A stretch of 64,000 nt of DNA from Pseudothioclava nitratireducens (GTDB taxonomy: Bacteria; Pseudomonadota; Alphaproteobacteria; Rhodobacterales; Rhodobacteraceae): positions 124,001 to 188,000 of the forward strand of contig NZ_JARGDK010000005.1 of the NCBI RefSeq assembly GCF_029210495.1, given 5' to 3'. The notes below the pieces were generated by a model. The model saw only the letters and a program-made list of their open reading frames with translations, was not told the DNA's origin and made no database searches. Positions 63,691 to 64,000 of the stretch are shown here, one piece after another. Numbering within the stretch: the stretch's first letter is position 1; each line of letters opens with the position of its first letter. The position numbers and the translations under genes are program-made.

Positions 63691-64000
63691 GCGTTGGCTT
63701 CATCATGATGTGCCACACGGCCTTTGACCGGGCCGCGCAAGTCGCGCGCCATTGGGCCGAGGCGGGCGCCCCCGTGGTGATCCATGTCGATAAGCGTGTG
63801 AGCGGGCATGACTATGCCAGCTTCAACCGCGCGCTGGCCGATCTTGAGAACGTTTCCTTCTCGCGTCGGTTCAAATGCGAATGGGGCACCTGGTCGCTGG
63901 TGCAGGCGGCGCAGGCGGCCTCGGAGCAGATGCTCGAGCGCCATGCCGAGGTGCGTCATGTCTATCTCGCCTCCGGCTCGTGCCTGCCGCTGCGCCCGCT
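63687..64000 (+). CDS. Core-2/I-branching (GT14-like) glycosyltransferase, N-terminal part
   Basis: The first 104 codons of a gene running off the right edge. It begins with GTG at 63687, overlapping the preceding stop codon as GTGA. The sequence GFIMMCHTAFDRAAQVARHW, VVIHVDKRVSGHDY and VYLASGSCLPLRPL matches beta-1,6-N-acetylglucosaminyltransferase-like (GT14) proteins. It is translationally coupled to glycosyltransferase B and continues the surface polysaccharide cluster. Confidence 0.85.
   Translation, partial: MSVGFIMMCHTAFDRAAQVARHWAEAGAPVVIHVDKRVSGHDYASFNRALADLENVSFSRRFKCEWGTWSLVQAAQAASEQMLERHAEVRHVYLASGSCLPLRP

Overview
The window is a compact, GC-rich, almost fully coding chromosomal segment of an alphaproteobacterium, most likely a member of the Rhodobacterales. 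The evidence is a CcrM (GANTC) methyltransferase, a YlxR/L7Ae fusion in the nusA-infB operon, an NDUFAF5-like methyltransferase beside comF and grxC, two Tat-type L,D-transpeptidases, and short intergenic repeats (GGGGGC..GCCCCC followed by a CCCGG-TATTT-like tail). I cannot fix the genus; a Thioclava/Rhodobacter-like organism is a guess. I see no prophage, insertion sequence, integrase or CRISPR array. No gap between genes exceeds 300 bases.

Layout. 0-6.2 kb: the end of mutY, an alkane hydroxylase, a DNA-dealkylating AlkB, dnaK-dnaJ and radC. 6.2-13.1 kb: an exported protein, secA, a parvulin, argJ-mutT and a 45-residue protein with its own promoter and terminator. 13.1-18.6 kb: the rimP-nusA-ylxR-infB operon on the minus strand, behind a promoter and a terminator-like leader hairpin. 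18.7-26.5 kb: pip, ubiG, mog-argG, a glycine-rich secreted protein, ilvA, an Hpt protein and a response regulator with a PP2C-type phosphatase output. 26.5-33.9 kb: a complete minus-strand type I secretion operon (BapA-like Ig-repeat adhesin, TolC-like lipoprotein, ABC transporter, HlyD adaptor). 34-42.5 kb: Nudix genes, hslO, cca, an ABC exporter, an RNA methyltransferase and a cell-wall cluster (L,D-transpeptidase, CAP lipoprotein, L,D-transpeptidase). 42.5-51.1 kb: hemH, otsB-otsA, an NDUFAF5-like methyltransferase, comF, grxC, a nitrilase-family gene, marR, ccrM and rnhB. 51.2-56.8 kb: small exported proteins, a membrane-tethered winged-helix regulator, carboxyspermidine-route polyamine genes, tRNA-Arg(CCT), a possible small RNA and a LacI-type regulator. 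56.8-64 kb: surface polysaccharide genes (KpsM-like permease, cysQ, kdsB, galU, galE, two paralogous glycosyltransferases and a partial GT14-type enzyme).

Regulatory themes. GANTC sites are clustered in two intergenic regions: three in 39 bp at the ccrM promoter and four in 41 bp, arranged as nested dyads, between kdsB and galU. dnaK and hslO carry near-identical RpoH-type promoters (CTTG, 17-18 bp, CYTATATnnG), and nspC has a similar one. The nusA operon leader has attenuator geometry. A LacI-type gene has strong palindromes beside it that overlap a predicted divergent promoter for a candidate small RNA.

The most novel-looking items are the GANTC dyad before the polysaccharide genes, the perfect 12-bp inverted repeat between the two glycosyltransferases, the membrane winged-helix regulator overlapping a small exported protein, and the LacI/small-RNA locus. 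All are inferences from sequence pattern.
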